Below, one piece after another: positions 44,438 to 53,669 of a stretch of DNA of 64,000 bases. The notes beneath the pieces were generated by a model. The model was not told where the DNA came from and ran no database searches. It saw only the letters and a program-made list of their open reading frames with translations. The translations under genes were made by a program, and so were the position numbers. Numbering within the stretch: the first letter of the stretch is position 1; each line of letters begins with the position of its first letter. Origin of the DNA: an uncultured Opitutales bacterium (lineage in GTDB: Bacteria; Verrucomicrobiota; Verrucomicrobiia; Opitutales; Seribacteraceae); assembly GCA_905478775.1 (NCBI GenBank), contig CAJQKB010000090.1, forward strand, positions 16,247 to 80,246, given 5' to 3'.

Positions 44438-44491
44438 TGGGTTAAAATGGCAAGAAATGGGTAGGAATGGAATTTAGTGGATAAATATTGG
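44438..44491 (+). promoter_or_regulatory. MraZ-type operator: TGG elements at 10-bp spacing
   Basis: TGG occurs at 44438, 44448, 44458, 44468 and 44478, exactly one helical turn apart, and again at 44489. Each has A or G before it; the elements read TGGGT, TGGCA, TGGGT, TGGAA and TGGAT. MraZ of E. coli binds direct repeats of TGGGN separated by 5 bp, the same 10-bp period. The array ends 8 bp before the mraZ ATG at 44499, so it is probably the site where MraZ regulates the whole dcw cluster. The promoter itself was not clearly found; TATAAA at 44416 is a possible -10. Confidence 0.72.
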
Positions 44492-44498
44492 ATTGGAA

Positions 44499-44945
44499 AT
44501 GGCAGAAGATAATACAACTTATTTTGTCGGTGAATTTGTGCATGCACTTGATTCCAAAGGCCGGGTTACTATTCCTTCAAAATGGAGAATATCGGGGGGG
44601 GATAATACCTATCTCGCTCTGCCGAATCCCGGTGGGTATGTGACCGTTTATCCTCCTAAGATGGTTTCTCGTCTAGAGGAGAAGGTGTCGGCTGCAAGTC
44701 TTAGCGATGCGAGGGCTCAATCTTTATTAATGGAGTTGTTCTCCAAGGCGCATTCTTTTGGATGCGATAAGCAGGGTCGGATTAATTTAAATGACAAGCT
44801 TTTAGAACATGCGGGAATATCTGGTAAAGCTGTTCTTGTAGGTAACTTTTCCGCTTTTGCGATTTGGTCTGAGGACCGGTACGGCAAACGTGAGGCAGCG
44901 GATGAAAGAAATATTTTTGATGCGATGAGGGAGTTGGGGTTATGA
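44499..44945 (+). CDS. mraZ: Transcriptional regulator MraZ
   Basis: A 148-residue AbrB-like DNA-binding protein, first gene of the dcw cluster. It has two tandem MraZ folds: GEFVHALDSKGRVTIPSKWR near the N-terminus and FGCDKQGRINLNDKLLEHA in the second half. MraZ represses or modulates its own dcw operon. ATG 44499 is preferred to the TTG at 44493. The 10-bp-phased TGG array lies immediately upstream. Its stop overlaps the next ATG as ATGA. Confidence 0.95.
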   Translation: MAEDNTTYFVGEFVHALDSKGRVTIPSKWRISGGDNTYLALPNPGGYVTVYPPKMVSRLEEKVSAASLSDARAQSLLMELFSKAHSFGCDKQGRINLNDKLLEHAGISGKAVLVGNFSAFAIWSEDRYGKREAADERNIFDAMRELGL

Positions 44946-45127
44946 TTCTAGAACACATTCTGCGGGCAACTTTTAGGGTGGTTGCTTGCACAAAGGGAGG
45001 ATGTGTTGAACTGCCCCGGTTCCCTCGCGTTTCTTTTTCGGGTCACTCAGGTGATTTTCTCGCAGCTAGAAAATTAAAGAGTCAAGAGGGAGGATTGGAT
45101 TTTTCTGATGTATTGTGGTGCTGTTGA
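44942..45127 (+). CDS. Possible small protein between mraZ and rsmH
   Basis: A 61-residue frame whose ATG overlaps the mraZ stop as ATGA and whose end runs into the start region of rsmH. It begins MILEHILRATFRVVACTKGG and has four Cys, two at the very end (LWCC). No domain is recognised. Support is limited to position and perfect coupling geometry with mraZ; it may be a leader that couples translation of mraZ and rsmH, or a chance frame. Confidence 0.35.
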   Translation: MILEHILRATFRVVACTKGGCVELPRFPRVSFSGHSGDFLAARKLKSQEGGLDFSDVLWCC

Positions 45128-45146
45128 ATTTGTGTGTGCTCCTTCT

Positions 45147-46079
45147 ATGGTAAAGCATGTTCCAGTTTTATTGGAGGAGAGTTTGGGCTTTCTTAAGCCT
45201 GAGAATGGAGGCAGATTTGCAGATTTGACTTACGGCGGTGGCGGTCACTCAGATGCGATTTTAGGAGCAAGTGAGGAGGCGGAGCTCGTGTCCTTTGACT
45301 GTGATCCCGATGCTCTGGTTCGTTCCGAAAAAACATCCAGTCAGTTTGGGGATCGTTTTACTTTTCACGACTTAAGCTTCCAGAAGATGGACGAAGTATC
45401 ATCGCCAGAAGATTTTGACGGCGTGCTGATGGACTTAGGGATTTCTTCTTTCCAATTAATGGAGCCGCTAAAAGGTTTTTCTTTTAGATTGGATGCACCT
45501 ATTGATATGCGCCTGGATCCAAGAGAGGGTCAAAGTGCAGCAGAATTTTTAGAAACTGCATCCCGTGAAAGCTTGGTGCGTGCGGTTCGAGAGTATGGCG
45601 AGGAGCGCCGCTGGAGTCGCGTAGTTAATGCCATACTTGATGCTAGAGGTACTGGGGTGCTGCAAAGAACAATGAGTGCTGCAGAGTTAGTTTCCAATGC
45701 GGTGGGTGGTCTCAGGATTAGGCAGCGAATTCATCCCGCAACCAAGACTTTTCAAGGAATTAGGATTGCCATTAACGGTGAGATGGAGGCATTGGCAGTG
45801 ACATTGCCTAAGGCATTCCGCTCGCTCAAGCCCGGTGGAGTTCTTGCGGTAATTTCCTTCCATTCATTGGAGGATAGGATGGTCAAGAGGTTCATGAGGA
45901 AAATGGCGGGTCGCCCCGTTCACAGATGGGATAGGAGTGTATTGGATGATCGAAAGGTATGTGCAGAGATGTTGAATACCAAGATCATTATTCCATCCAA
46001 GGAAGAAGTAGAGGCTAACCCGCGCAGTAGATCCGCTAGAATGCGTGTATTGAAGAAAATAGAGCAACCTAATCTGTAG
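45147..46079 (+). CDS. rsmH: 16S rRNA (cytosine-1402-N4)-methyltransferase
   Basis: A 310-residue SAM-dependent methyltransferase (MraW) that methylates C1402 in 16S rRNA. Motifs include HVPVLLEESL at the start, ADLTYGGGGHSDAIL, GVLMDLGISSFQL, FSFRLDAPIDMRLD, KTFQGIRIAINGE and AVISFHSLEDRMVKRFM. ATG 45147 matches the family N-terminus; ATG 45108 in frame is an alternative with a GGGAGG about 15 bp upstream, giving a 13-residue extension. The stop overlaps the GTG of the next gene by one base. Confidence 0.94.
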   Translation: MVKHVPVLLEESLGFLKPENGGRFADLTYGGGGHSDAILGASEEAELVSFDCDPDALVRSEKTSSQFGDRFTFHDLSFQKMDEVSSPEDFDGVLMDLGISSFQLMEPLKGFSFRLDAPIDMRLDPREGQSAAEFLETASRESLVRAVREYGEERRWSRVVNAILDARGTGVLQRTMSAAELVSNAVGGLRIRQRIHPATKTFQGIRIAINGEMEALAVTLPKAFRSLKPGGVLAVISFHSLEDRMVKRFMRKMAGRPVHRWDRSVLDDRKVCAEMLNTKIIIPSKEEVEANPRSRSARMRVLKKIEQPNL

Positions 46080-46441
46080 TGAATAGTAACACAAAAAACT
46101 TCAGTCGATATATTTTTGTTCTCGGTTCTGCCTTATTGTTGTTTTTTGGGGGAGGTGCACTTTCGATTGTCTGGTTGAGGATGGAGATTTCTGCAGTGGC
46201 AAAGAATTGCGGTCAACTGGAGGGGCAAATGGAGATTGTGGGGCGAGAGGTAAATCAATTAAGAGGGCAGAAGTCGAAGTCGCTCCGGCCTTCTTCATTG
46301 GCTGTTATGGTGGAAGGTCGATTATCGATGCCTGTGGCAAGAAATACTTTTCATATTTCAGGGTCGGATTTGGTGGACCGGGTAGGTGATGGTAGACCTA
46401 GACTCTACAAGGTTCAGGGAGAATTTGCCGGAACGCGGTAA
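46079..46441 (+). CDS. ftsL: FtsL-like division protein
   Basis: A 120-residue bitopic protein: short cytoplasmic N-terminus, one span (about 11-33), then a short heptad-like helix (about 34-65) and a tail. Sequence gives no direct FtsL match, since the family is poorly conserved, but size, topology and position between rsmH and ftsI are those of FtsL. It would sit with FtsB/FtsQ at the division site and activate FtsWI. GTG start overlaps the rsmH stop by one base and its stop overlaps the ftsI ATG by one base. Confidence 0.68.
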   Translation: MNSNTKNFSRYIFVLGSALLLFFGGGALSIVWLRMEISAVAKNCGQLEGQMEIVGREVNQLRGQKSKSLRPSSLAVMVEGRLSMPVARNTFHISGSDLVDRVGDGRPRLYKVQGEFAGTR

Positions 46442-48237
46442 TGAAGAGCGTTTTTATTTCTCCTTTTCGTTTTTACCTCGTTTTCTTTGCTGTCTCTATA
46501 ACTTTTTGCTCGTTGGGGGGCAGACTTGTTTACCTCCAAGTATTCAAAGCAAATGAATTTGTCGGTTTTGCACAGGGTGCCCGTAAGAATTTTGTTACCT
46601 TAAAGGCAAGGCGGGGAGATATTGTAGATCGAAAGGGGAATCTTTTAGCGACTACCCGTTCGGTAGTAAATGTAGGAATGGATCCGTATTCAATTAAAGA
46701 GGAAGATTATGGGAAATTTGAAGAGCTTTCAAAATTACTCGAAATCCCGCTCGATAAAATTGAAGACGCGGTCGCAAAAAAGATAACCAAAGGAACTCAA
46801 TTTAAGGGAGAAATTAAAAAAGTGCGTTGGGTTAAATTAAAGGAAGAAGTGGATGAAGAAACCTACCGTAAGATAAAAACTTTAAAATTGGATGGCGTAT
46901 ATGGAAATTTTAAGCATTCCCGTCTGTATCCAGGTAACCGCCTAGGGAGTCATATATTAGGATATCTGAACAAAGAAGGACTGGCCACCATGGGAGTTGA
47001 GAGATTTGCAAATTACTACTTAAAAGGGCAGGATGGATGGAAGGAGAGCGAGAAAGACGGTAAAAGAAGGGAAATGCCTCAGCATCGAATTTTAGAAGTT
47101 TCCCCTACAAATGGTCTGAATGTTGAATTAACAATTGATTGGATGATTCAAGATATGGTGGAAAAAGAATTAGCCAGGATCGTCGAGGATTATAATCCAT
47201 TAAGTGCCAGTATGATTGTGAGTGAACCTCGATCGGGGAATATACTTGCACTTGCAAATGTACCAGATTTTGATCCGAATTTTTATAATAAATCAGATTT
47301 AGCATTTCAACGAAATCGAGCTTTATCAGATTTATATGAGCCTGGTTCGACTTTTAAGATTGTAGCAGTGAGTGGTTGTATGAATGACGGATTAGTAGAT
47401 GCTGATGATATAATTGATTGTTCAGTTTCAACAGTTCAGAAGGGAGCAAAAAAATTAAGACTCCCTGGGGATCATCACCCACTGGGGAAAATTAGCGTGA
47501 AAAAAGTAGTGCAGAAATCAAGTAATAGGGGAGCTGCTCAATTAGGGATAAAATTAGGATCTCAGCGATTATACGAATATTGTCGAGCATTTGGCTTTGG
47601 TGAAAAAACGGGGTTTGGCATCGGTGGGGAAAGGAAGGGAATATTACATCATCCCAAAAATTGGGATGGGTTAACAATTACCCGACTACCCATGGGGCAT
47701 GCTGTTAGTGCGACCGCAATGCAGGTACATTCTTCAATGTCAACAATTGCAAATGGCGGAGTTTTAATGAAGCCGAAATTTATTTCTCGAGTATTTGATG
47801 AACAAGGAAAAACGGTGACCCCATTTAATTCAAAACCAGTACGAAGGGTGATTCAACCAGGTGTGGCAAAATCATTAACAGAAATGTTAGTGAGCGTTGT
47901 TTCCAATGAGGGAACGGCACGGAAAGCACGAGTGGATGGTTTTGATGTGGCCGGGAAAACAGGTACAACTCAAAAGCTAATTAATGGAAAATATTCGAGA
48001 AGTCACCATGTGGGTTCATTTGTAGGATTTTTTCCAGCAGAAAAGCCAAGAATTGTAATTACTGTGGTGGTGGATGAGGCAAAGATGAAAAGAGGTATGT
48101 TGGGGTATGGTGGAACGGTTGCCGCACCCGCATTTCAAAATGTTGCCAGAAAAATAATTAGCTATCTTGGCATAGAACCAAAGAAAAAAGATATCAAAGT
48201 AGCAGTAAACAATAGAAATGATCGACAGGCATATTAG
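46441..48237 (+). CDS. ftsI: Division-specific peptidoglycan transpeptidase (PBP2/PBP3)
   Basis: A 598-residue class B penicillin-binding protein. N-terminal span (about 7-30), pedestal domain starting RRGDIVDRKGNLLA, and transpeptidase domain with Ser303 of the STFK motif (EPGSTFKIV), SSN at 360-362 (QKSSNRGAAQLG) and KTGT at 506-509. It cross-links septal peptidoglycan together with FtsW, encoded later in the cluster. No C-terminal PASTA domain is seen. It belongs to the coupled dcw string, with a 1-bp overlap to ftsL and 17 bp before murE. Confidence 0.95.
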   Translation: MKSVFISPFRFYLVFFAVSITFCSLGGRLVYLQVFKANEFVGFAQGARKNFVTLKARRGDIVDRKGNLLATTRSVVNVGMDPYSIKEEDYGKFEELSKLLEIPLDKIEDAVAKKITKGTQFKGEIKKVRWVKLKEEVDEETYRKIKTLKLDGVYGNFKHSRLYPGNRLGSHILGYLNKEGLATMGVERFANYYLKGQDGWKESEKDGKRREMPQHRILEVSPTNGLNVELTIDWMIQDMVEKELARIVEDYNPLSASMIVSEPRSGNILALANVPDFDPNFYNKSDLAFQRNRALSDLYEPGSTFKIVAVSGCMNDGLVDADDIIDCSVSTVQKGAKKLRLPGDHHPLGKISVKKVVQKSSNRGAAQLGIKLGSQRLYEYCRAFGFGEKTGFGIGGERKGILHHPKNWDGLTITRLPMGHAVSATAMQVHSSMSTIANGGVLMKPKFISRVFDEQGKTVTPFNSKPVRRVIQPGVAKSLTEMLVSVVSNEGTARKARVDGFDVAGKTGTTQKLINGKYSRSHHVGSFVGFFPAEKPRIVITVVVDEAKMKRGMLGYGGTVAAPAFQNVARKIISYLGIEPKKKDIKVAVNNRNDRQAY

Positions 48238-48254
48238 GGAATAATTTTTTTATC

Positions 48255-49793
48255 ATGAAAAGCAAAAAACAAAATAGTGAATCATTGGTTGATGTTCGTA
48301 ACAGACTCGCAAAGCCAAGCATGCTGAAGGATTTATCAGACAGTGATATGGTGGTGTCTAATGGACCGTTAAACACTGTGGTAACAGATTTAATTACGGA
48401 TAGTCGTCGAGTAACCCCGGGATCTGCTTTTTTTGCGATTCCAGGTCAAAGGACTGACGGTAATAATTATTTAGAGGAAGCCATCAGTCGAGGTGCAAAG
48501 ACAATAATTTCAAATCAAAAAAATGAAGATTTGCCCTTGGGCGTAACTGCAATTCACACCAAAGACCCTCGACTTGCCTTAGCAAAATTTGCAAAAAAAC
48601 ATAATGGATCACCTGATAAGTCTTTAAATATTATCGGGGTAACTGGAACCAATGGCAAAACAACGGTTACTGCATTAGCTCGACATTTTTTAGAACGACC
48701 AGGCCGACCAGTCGGTTTAATTGGTACGGTAAAATACCATCTTGGCGACCGTGATGTTCCTTCTTTTAAAACCACGCCCGAAGCTTCTGATATCTATCCA
48801 TTATTAAAAAGTATGCTTGCTGCTGGTTGTTCAGAAGCAGTAATGGAGGTAAGTTCCCATGGTATTCACCAAAATCGAGTGGCGGGACTTGATATGGAGG
48901 TCGCAGTCTTTTTGAACCTGACAAGAGATCATCTTGATTATCATGGAAATATGGAAAATTATTTCCGGGAAAAAAGAAAAATTTTTAATGGGGAAAATGG
49001 ACGATTGCCCAAAGTTGCGGTAATTAATGCAGATTGTCCATATGGAAGACGATTGATGGATGAACTTCCTCCTTATGTGCATATTTTATCATTTGGAGAA
49101 CATGAGAGAAGTACATTTCGTGCAAGAAATATATCCTTATCTTCAGTAGGTTCAGAATTTATTTTGGATGGGCCATTTGGGTCAACTGTAGTTTCAAGTC
49201 CATTATTGGGAAGGTATAATGTAATGAATATTCTAGCCGCATTTTCTATTGTCCATGCTTTAGGAATGCCAGTTTCGAACGCAATTCATAAGATAAGTAG
49301 TTTTTCTGGAGTGGATGGCCGAATGGAAATGGTGGATCGTGGGCAGGGATATAAAGTAGTGGTTGATTATGCCCATACACCAGACGCATTACGAAACGCA
49401 CTGAGTATGCTCAGGGAGTGTACAAATGGAAAATTGCACCTGGTCTTTGGATGTGGGGGAGACCGTGATAAAGGAAAACGATTAGAAATGACAAAGGTTG
49501 CATGTGCTGGTGCTGATCGGGTATGGGCAACTTCTGATAATCCGAGGACCGAATCTCAGGGAAATATTTTTAATGACATGAGGAAGGGTATTTCAAAAAG
49601 TTCGAAAGTATATTTTGTGGATGACCGAAGAAGAGCAATCAGTATGGCACTTGATTCGGCAGGAAATGAGGATTGCGTTTTAATAGCCGGTAAAGGACAT
49701 GAAACTTTTCAGGAAGTACAATATACTGCGATTCCTTTTGATGACAGGACTGTCGCGGGAGAATTATTAAGTGCAAAGCAATTAACTGACTAA
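48255..49793 (+). CDS. murE: UDP-MurNAc-L-Ala-D-Glu ligase (meso-DAP adding)
   Basis: A 512-residue Mur ligase that adds the third residue of the stem peptide. ATP-binding GVTGTNGKTTVTA, EVSSHGIHQNRV, LTRDHLDYHGNMENY and VVVDYAHTPDALRNAL are all present. The DNPR motif at 428-431 (TSDNPRTE) is the known signature for meso-diaminopimelate selection, so the organism should have DAP-type peptidoglycan. The stop overlaps the murF start by one base. Confidence 0.95.
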   Translation: MKSKKQNSESLVDVRNRLAKPSMLKDLSDSDMVVSNGPLNTVVTDLITDSRRVTPGSAFFAIPGQRTDGNNYLEEAISRGAKTIISNQKNEDLPLGVTAIHTKDPRLALAKFAKKHNGSPDKSLNIIGVTGTNGKTTVTALARHFLERPGRPVGLIGTVKYHLGDRDVPSFKTTPEASDIYPLLKSMLAAGCSEAVMEVSSHGIHQNRVAGLDMEVAVFLNLTRDHLDYHGNMENYFREKRKIFNGENGRLPKVAVINADCPYGRRLMDELPPYVHILSFGEHERSTFRARNISLSSVGSEFILDGPFGSTVVSSPLLGRYNVMNILAAFSIVHALGMPVSNAIHKISSFSGVDGRMEMVDRGQGYKVVVDYAHTPDALRNALSMLRECTNGKLHLVFGCGGDRDKGKRLEMTKVACAGADRVWATSDNPRTESQGNIFNDMRKGISKSSKVYFVDDRRRAISMALDSAGNEDCVLIAGKGHETFQEVQYTAIPFDDRTVAGELLSAKQLTD

Positions 49794-51214
49794 TGCCGAT
49801 CTTCGATCCAGATAAGTTAGAGAAATGGTCCTGCGGGACATGGAAGGATACTCCGAAGGGGAATATCTCTGGATTTTCAATTGATAGCCGGAATTTACAT
49901 TCTGGAGATCTCTTTGTCGCAATAAAAGCAGATCGTAACGGGCATGATTTTTTAAGATCTGCAGCCGAGAATGGTGCCTGTGCTGGCATTGTAGAAAATG
50001 TAAAACTAGATATTCCATTACCCCAACTATTGGTCAAAGACTCACTACGTGCATTTCATCAGATTGCCCACCAGCACCGCTTGGAATTTGAAGGTGAAGT
50101 GGTCGGAATCACTGGGAGTTGTGGAAAAACATCGACCAAGGACATATTGGGTTTGTTGCTCGGAGAAGGGAATGCATTGTGTACGGAAGGTAATTTAAAC
50201 AATCACTTAGGCGTTCCATTAACTCTTTTACGTTGCGATAATAAAAAACACAAATTTGCTGTGGTGGAGGCTGGAATTAATCAACCGGGCGAGATGTCAA
50301 TGCTCGCAGAAACAATTTCGCCGAATATTGTACTAGTCACAATTGTTGCACCTTCTCACTTAGAGGGTTTGGGATCGGTTGAGAATATCGCATCCGAGAA
50401 AGCAGAATTATTTTCCCGACCCGATAATGTGCGAAAAGTGATATTTCCACAAGAATGTCTGGAATACGAAAAGTTTTCTACACTTTACAATACTGGTGAA
50501 GGGGTAGTGGTCCTCCGCGAGGGAGAACCAACCTCTGAACCCAGTCCGATTGAAGCATTTTACTCCATTTGGACTGAAACAAACAAGAACGGGGACTCGT
50601 CGTTGCTAAGGCTTTGGCGACACGGGTCCCCCTCTTTTTCTTTATCATTACCTTATTTATCTAAGGGAATGGGGAAGAATGCTGCACTTGCAGTACTAGC
50701 TGCACTTGAGCTGGGTGTTTCAGTCCAAGAAATTTCTGAACGCCTACCCCGCTTTCGTCCTTCGACCTTGAGAGGAAGATGCTTTCAAGGTCGAGGGCGA
50801 TCCTATCTAGTGGATTGTTACAATGCAAATCCGGCATCGATGATGGATTCGATTGAGTTTTTCAAAAATCAATTTTCGGATTCACCCAAATTATATGTTT
50901 TGGCTGGAATGGAGGAGTTAGGTAAAGAGGGAAAGAATTTACATCATTCCGTTGGGCAGTGTATTGAACTTGATCCATCCGATCTCGTAATCTTGATCGG
51001 AGAGAAAGCAACTTGGATGGCCCCCGCTTTATTGGAAAATGGGTACAGTGAAAGTCAAATTATTGTCCTTCCAGAAATAAATGATGCGATTTCATTAGTG
51101 GAGGATTTCGACGGAGCGATTCTATTTAAGGGCAGTCGTTCTTATCAGTTAGAAAAACTTCTTCCTGCCTGGGCAGTGGAAGAAAATGAGAATGGAACAG
51201 ATGAGCAATGCTGA
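49793..51214 (+). CDS. murF: UDP-MurNAc-tripeptide D-alanyl-D-alanine ligase
   Basis: A 473-residue Mur ligase that adds D-Ala-D-Ala. ATP-binding GITGSCGKTSTKD, NNHLGVPLTLL, EAGINQPGEM and LVDCYNANPASMMDSI are typical of MurF. Length is normal. The final 7 bases overlap mraY in another frame. Confidence 0.94.
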   Translation: MPIFDPDKLEKWSCGTWKDTPKGNISGFSIDSRNLHSGDLFVAIKADRNGHDFLRSAAENGACAGIVENVKLDIPLPQLLVKDSLRAFHQIAHQHRLEFEGEVVGITGSCGKTSTKDILGLLLGEGNALCTEGNLNNHLGVPLTLLRCDNKKHKFAVVEAGINQPGEMSMLAETISPNIVLVTIVAPSHLEGLGSVENIASEKAELFSRPDNVRKVIFPQECLEYEKFSTLYNTGEGVVVLREGEPTSEPSPIEAFYSIWTETNKNGDSSLLRLWRHGSPSFSLSLPYLSKGMGKNAALAVLAALELGVSVQEISERLPRFRPSTLRGRCFQGRGRSYLVDCYNANPASMMDSIEFFKNQFSDSPKLYVLAGMEELGKEGKNLHHSVGQCIELDPSDLVILIGEKATWMAPALLENGYSESQIIVLPEINDAISLVEDFDGAILFKGSRSYQLEKLLPAWAVEENENGTDEQC

Positions 51215-52344
51215 GTTACTTACAATTCGGCGAGGATTGGTTTGGCCCCCTTCGATTATTCCAATTTATTTCAATCCGTGCAATTCTAGCGGGAATAACT
51301 GCTTTGCTATTTGGATTCGTTTTAGGGCCAAAGTTGATAAAAACATTAAGGAGTTTTGGGGCAAGACAGGCATTCAGGGGAAAGGACGAAGTGGGAAAGT
51401 TAGCAGCACTCCACGAGGCGAAAGCAAAAACACCAACAATGGGTGGACTCTTAATTTTTGGATCCGTACTCTTCTCAACACTCTTGTGGGCAGAACCCAA
51501 TATTTATGTGGTCACTGCAATGGTGATTTACATTATACTAACGGGAGTAGGTTTTGCAGACGATTACCTCAAGATTTCAAAAAAGAACAGCAAGGGTTTA
51601 CCCGGAAGGTACAAACTGCTTGGACAACTCTTCGCCACTGCCGTGGCACTTATCTTATTACTCGGCCCACTGGGAGATATTCTGAGCGGTGTGCAGGGGA
51701 AAGCAATGGGGAGTTCGGCAAAAATGTTGGAACTGTGGCTGCCATTTTACAAAGATATTGTAATTACAAGCATGCCAATTGTCTTAGTATTTACACTTTT
51801 TTTATTTACCTTAACCGGATCAAGCAATGCAATCAACTTAACAGATGGCTTGGACGGGTTGGCAATAGGATGCACTGTGACAGTGGCACTCACTTATGGC
51901 ATTATGTCCTATGCATCTGGAAATTTTGTAATTTCAGAGTACCTTCGTATCAGTTGGGTTCCGGGTACAGGAGAGTTAACCGTGGTATGTGCTTCTCTAC
52001 TGGGGGGAAGTCTTGCCTTTTTATGGTACAATGCACACCCGGCAGAGATCTTTATGGGAGACACCGGTTCATTGGCAATCGGTGGATTAGTCGGAATAAT
52101 CGCGTTAATGATACACCAGCCATTTACTCTAATCATTGTGGGCGGTATTTTCGTAATGGAAGCAGGTTCAGTAATCTTGCAGGTAGCATCTTTCAAAAGT
52201 CGGGGGAAAAGAATTTTTCTAATGTCTCCCATTCATCATCATTTCGAATTAAAAGGATGGAAGGAAACCAAGGTTGTTATTCGATTTTGGATTCTATCTT
52301 TACTTTTTGCACTAATCGGTTTGGCAACCCTGAAATTGCGATAA
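51208..52344 (+). CDS. mraY: Phospho-MurNAc-pentapeptide translocase (lipid I synthase)
   Basis: A 378-residue polytopic membrane enzyme that forms lipid I from UDP-MurNAc-pentapeptide and undecaprenyl phosphate. Motifs: KTPTMGGLLI, GFADDYLKI with the Mg-binding Asp pair, NLTDGLDGLAIG, FMGDTGSLAIGG and SPIHHHFELKGWKE. About ten spans are visible. It overlaps murF by 7 bases and is followed by murD after 1 base. Confidence 0.95.
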   Translation: MLSYLQFGEDWFGPLRLFQFISIRAILAGITALLFGFVLGPKLIKTLRSFGARQAFRGKDEVGKLAALHEAKAKTPTMGGLLIFGSVLFSTLLWAEPNIYVVTAMVIYIILTGVGFADDYLKISKKNSKGLPGRYKLLGQLFATAVALILLLGPLGDILSGVQGKAMGSSAKMLELWLPFYKDIVITSMPIVLVFTLFLFTLTGSSNAINLTDGLDGLAIGCTVTVALTYGIMSYASGNFVISEYLRISWVPGTGELTVVCASLLGGSLAFLWYNAHPAEIFMGDTGSLAIGGLVGIIALMIHQPFTLIIVGGIFVMEAGSVILQVASFKSRGKRIFLMSPIHHHFELKGWKETKVVIRFWILSLLFALIGLATLKLR

Positions 52345-52345
52345 G

Positions 52346-53641
52346 ATGAATGATATTTTGGAAAATGGGGAGGAACTGCGACAAAACTATGTCGCAATTC
52401 TTGGCGCGGGTATCAGCGGAAATGGGGCATCTGCCTTATTGAAGCAATTAGGATGGGATCACAGGATATACGATGAGCAAGGGCGTGCCTTCACTGATGA
52501 GGAGGCGCGTAAATGCTCAATCGTGATCTGCAGTCCAGGATTTAAGAAAGATCACAAATGGAGAAAAATTGCTCAGGATTGTAATAAAAAAGTAATTACT
52601 GAAACTGATTTTGCTTCTCGTTATACAAAAGCAAAAATAATCGCGATTACGGGCACTAATGGAAAGACAACATTAGCAACATTTCTTACTCATTTGTGGA
52701 ATGCAGTTGGAAGAACTGCAGTATGTGCGGGTAATGTAGGGGTACCCTTAAGTCAGTTAGTTGCGGATGGCATAGAGGAGGGGACCACGGTGTTCTTGGA
52801 AGCAAGTTCGTTTCAGTCTGCGGATTTCGAGTTTACAAAGCCTGAGGCAACTTTATGGACTAATTTTGATGAGGATCACATCGATTATCATAAAACGAGG
52901 GAGAACTACTTTTACGCAAAAGCAAAATTGCTCGAATTAACAGCGAATGGATTGGTAATGGTGGGCCGAACAGTAAATGATTTTGCAAAAAAGATTCACT
53001 ATAAACTACCGGTGCAATGCGAGGTGGTGGATCGTTCAGAGGTAGATAACGTTAATTTTGATTCTGAACACTTCCTCTCTACCTATCCGCAACGGGAAAA
53101 TATGGCATTGGCCTATTCCTTTGCGAGGAAAGAAGGAATTGATGACCTATTGTTTCGTAACGCGATAGAAACTTACACCCCAGAACCGCATCGCTTACAA
53201 AAAATTGGAAGTGTGGGAAAAGCAACTTTTTGGAATGATTCAAAAGCGACCAACTTTTCTTCGGCATTAGCTGCCTGTAAAAATTTCAAAGGGAATTTAT
53301 TTTGGATTGGGGGAGGACGAAGCAAGGGGGGTATTCTCCATGAGTTTGCCAGTAAAATTAGGCCACTCGTCCAACATGCCTTCCTAATCGGAGAAAGTAG
53401 ACAAGCCCTTGCCCAACTTTTTTCAGAAGCAGGATTTTCAAGTGTGTTATGCAACTCTCTTGAAGAGGCGGTAAGAAAAGCATTTTTTACCGTAACCGAA
53501 AAAACAAATATTTTATTGAGTCCCGGATTCGCAAGTTTTGATGATTTTAAAAACTACGAGCATCGAGGAAATTCTTTCAAAAAGTTTGTTTTGGATTTGA
53601 AGAATATATCATCTATGACTACCCCTGAAAGACTCGCTTAA
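52346..53641 (+). CDS. murD: UDP-MurNAc-L-Ala D-glutamate ligase
   Basis: A 431-residue Mur ligase. The N-terminal Rossmann part has ILGAGISGNGASALL, the ATP loop is AITGTNGKTTLATFL, and EASSFQSADF, FDEDHIDYHKT, EPHRLQKIG and NDSKATNFSSALAA are MurD-like. The C-terminal domain ends LLSPGFASFDDFKNYEHRGN, a typical MurD signature. Intact and normal in size. Confidence 0.94.
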   Translation: MNDILENGEELRQNYVAILGAGISGNGASALLKQLGWDHRIYDEQGRAFTDEEARKCSIVICSPGFKKDHKWRKIAQDCNKKVITETDFASRYTKAKIIAITGTNGKTTLATFLTHLWNAVGRTAVCAGNVGVPLSQLVADGIEEGTTVFLEASSFQSADFEFTKPEATLWTNFDEDHIDYHKTRENYFYAKAKLLELTANGLVMVGRTVNDFAKKIHYKLPVQCEVVDRSEVDNVNFDSEHFLSTYPQRENMALAYSFARKEGIDDLLFRNAIETYTPEPHRLQKIGSVGKATFWNDSKATNFSSALAACKNFKGNLFWIGGGRSKGGILHEFASKIRPLVQHAFLIGESRQALAQLFSEAGFSSVLCNSLEEAVRKAFFTVTEKTNILLSPGFASFDDFKNYEHRGNSFKKFVLDLKNISSMTTPERLA

Positions 53642-53669
53642 TTTCGTATACCAGTAAGAAATAAATACT

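Noticed and set aside
44335..44547. N-terminal extension of tlyA
   Set aside because: The extra 71 codons are hydrophobic, precede the usual S4-domain start and overlap mraZ and its operator; ATG 44334 is better.
51186..52349. A 387-codon open frame in the +3 relation to mraY
   Set aside because: It overlaps mraY completely, its translation is Cys/Asn/Arg-rich with no domain, and mraY has all its family motifs in the other frame. It is a chance open frame.
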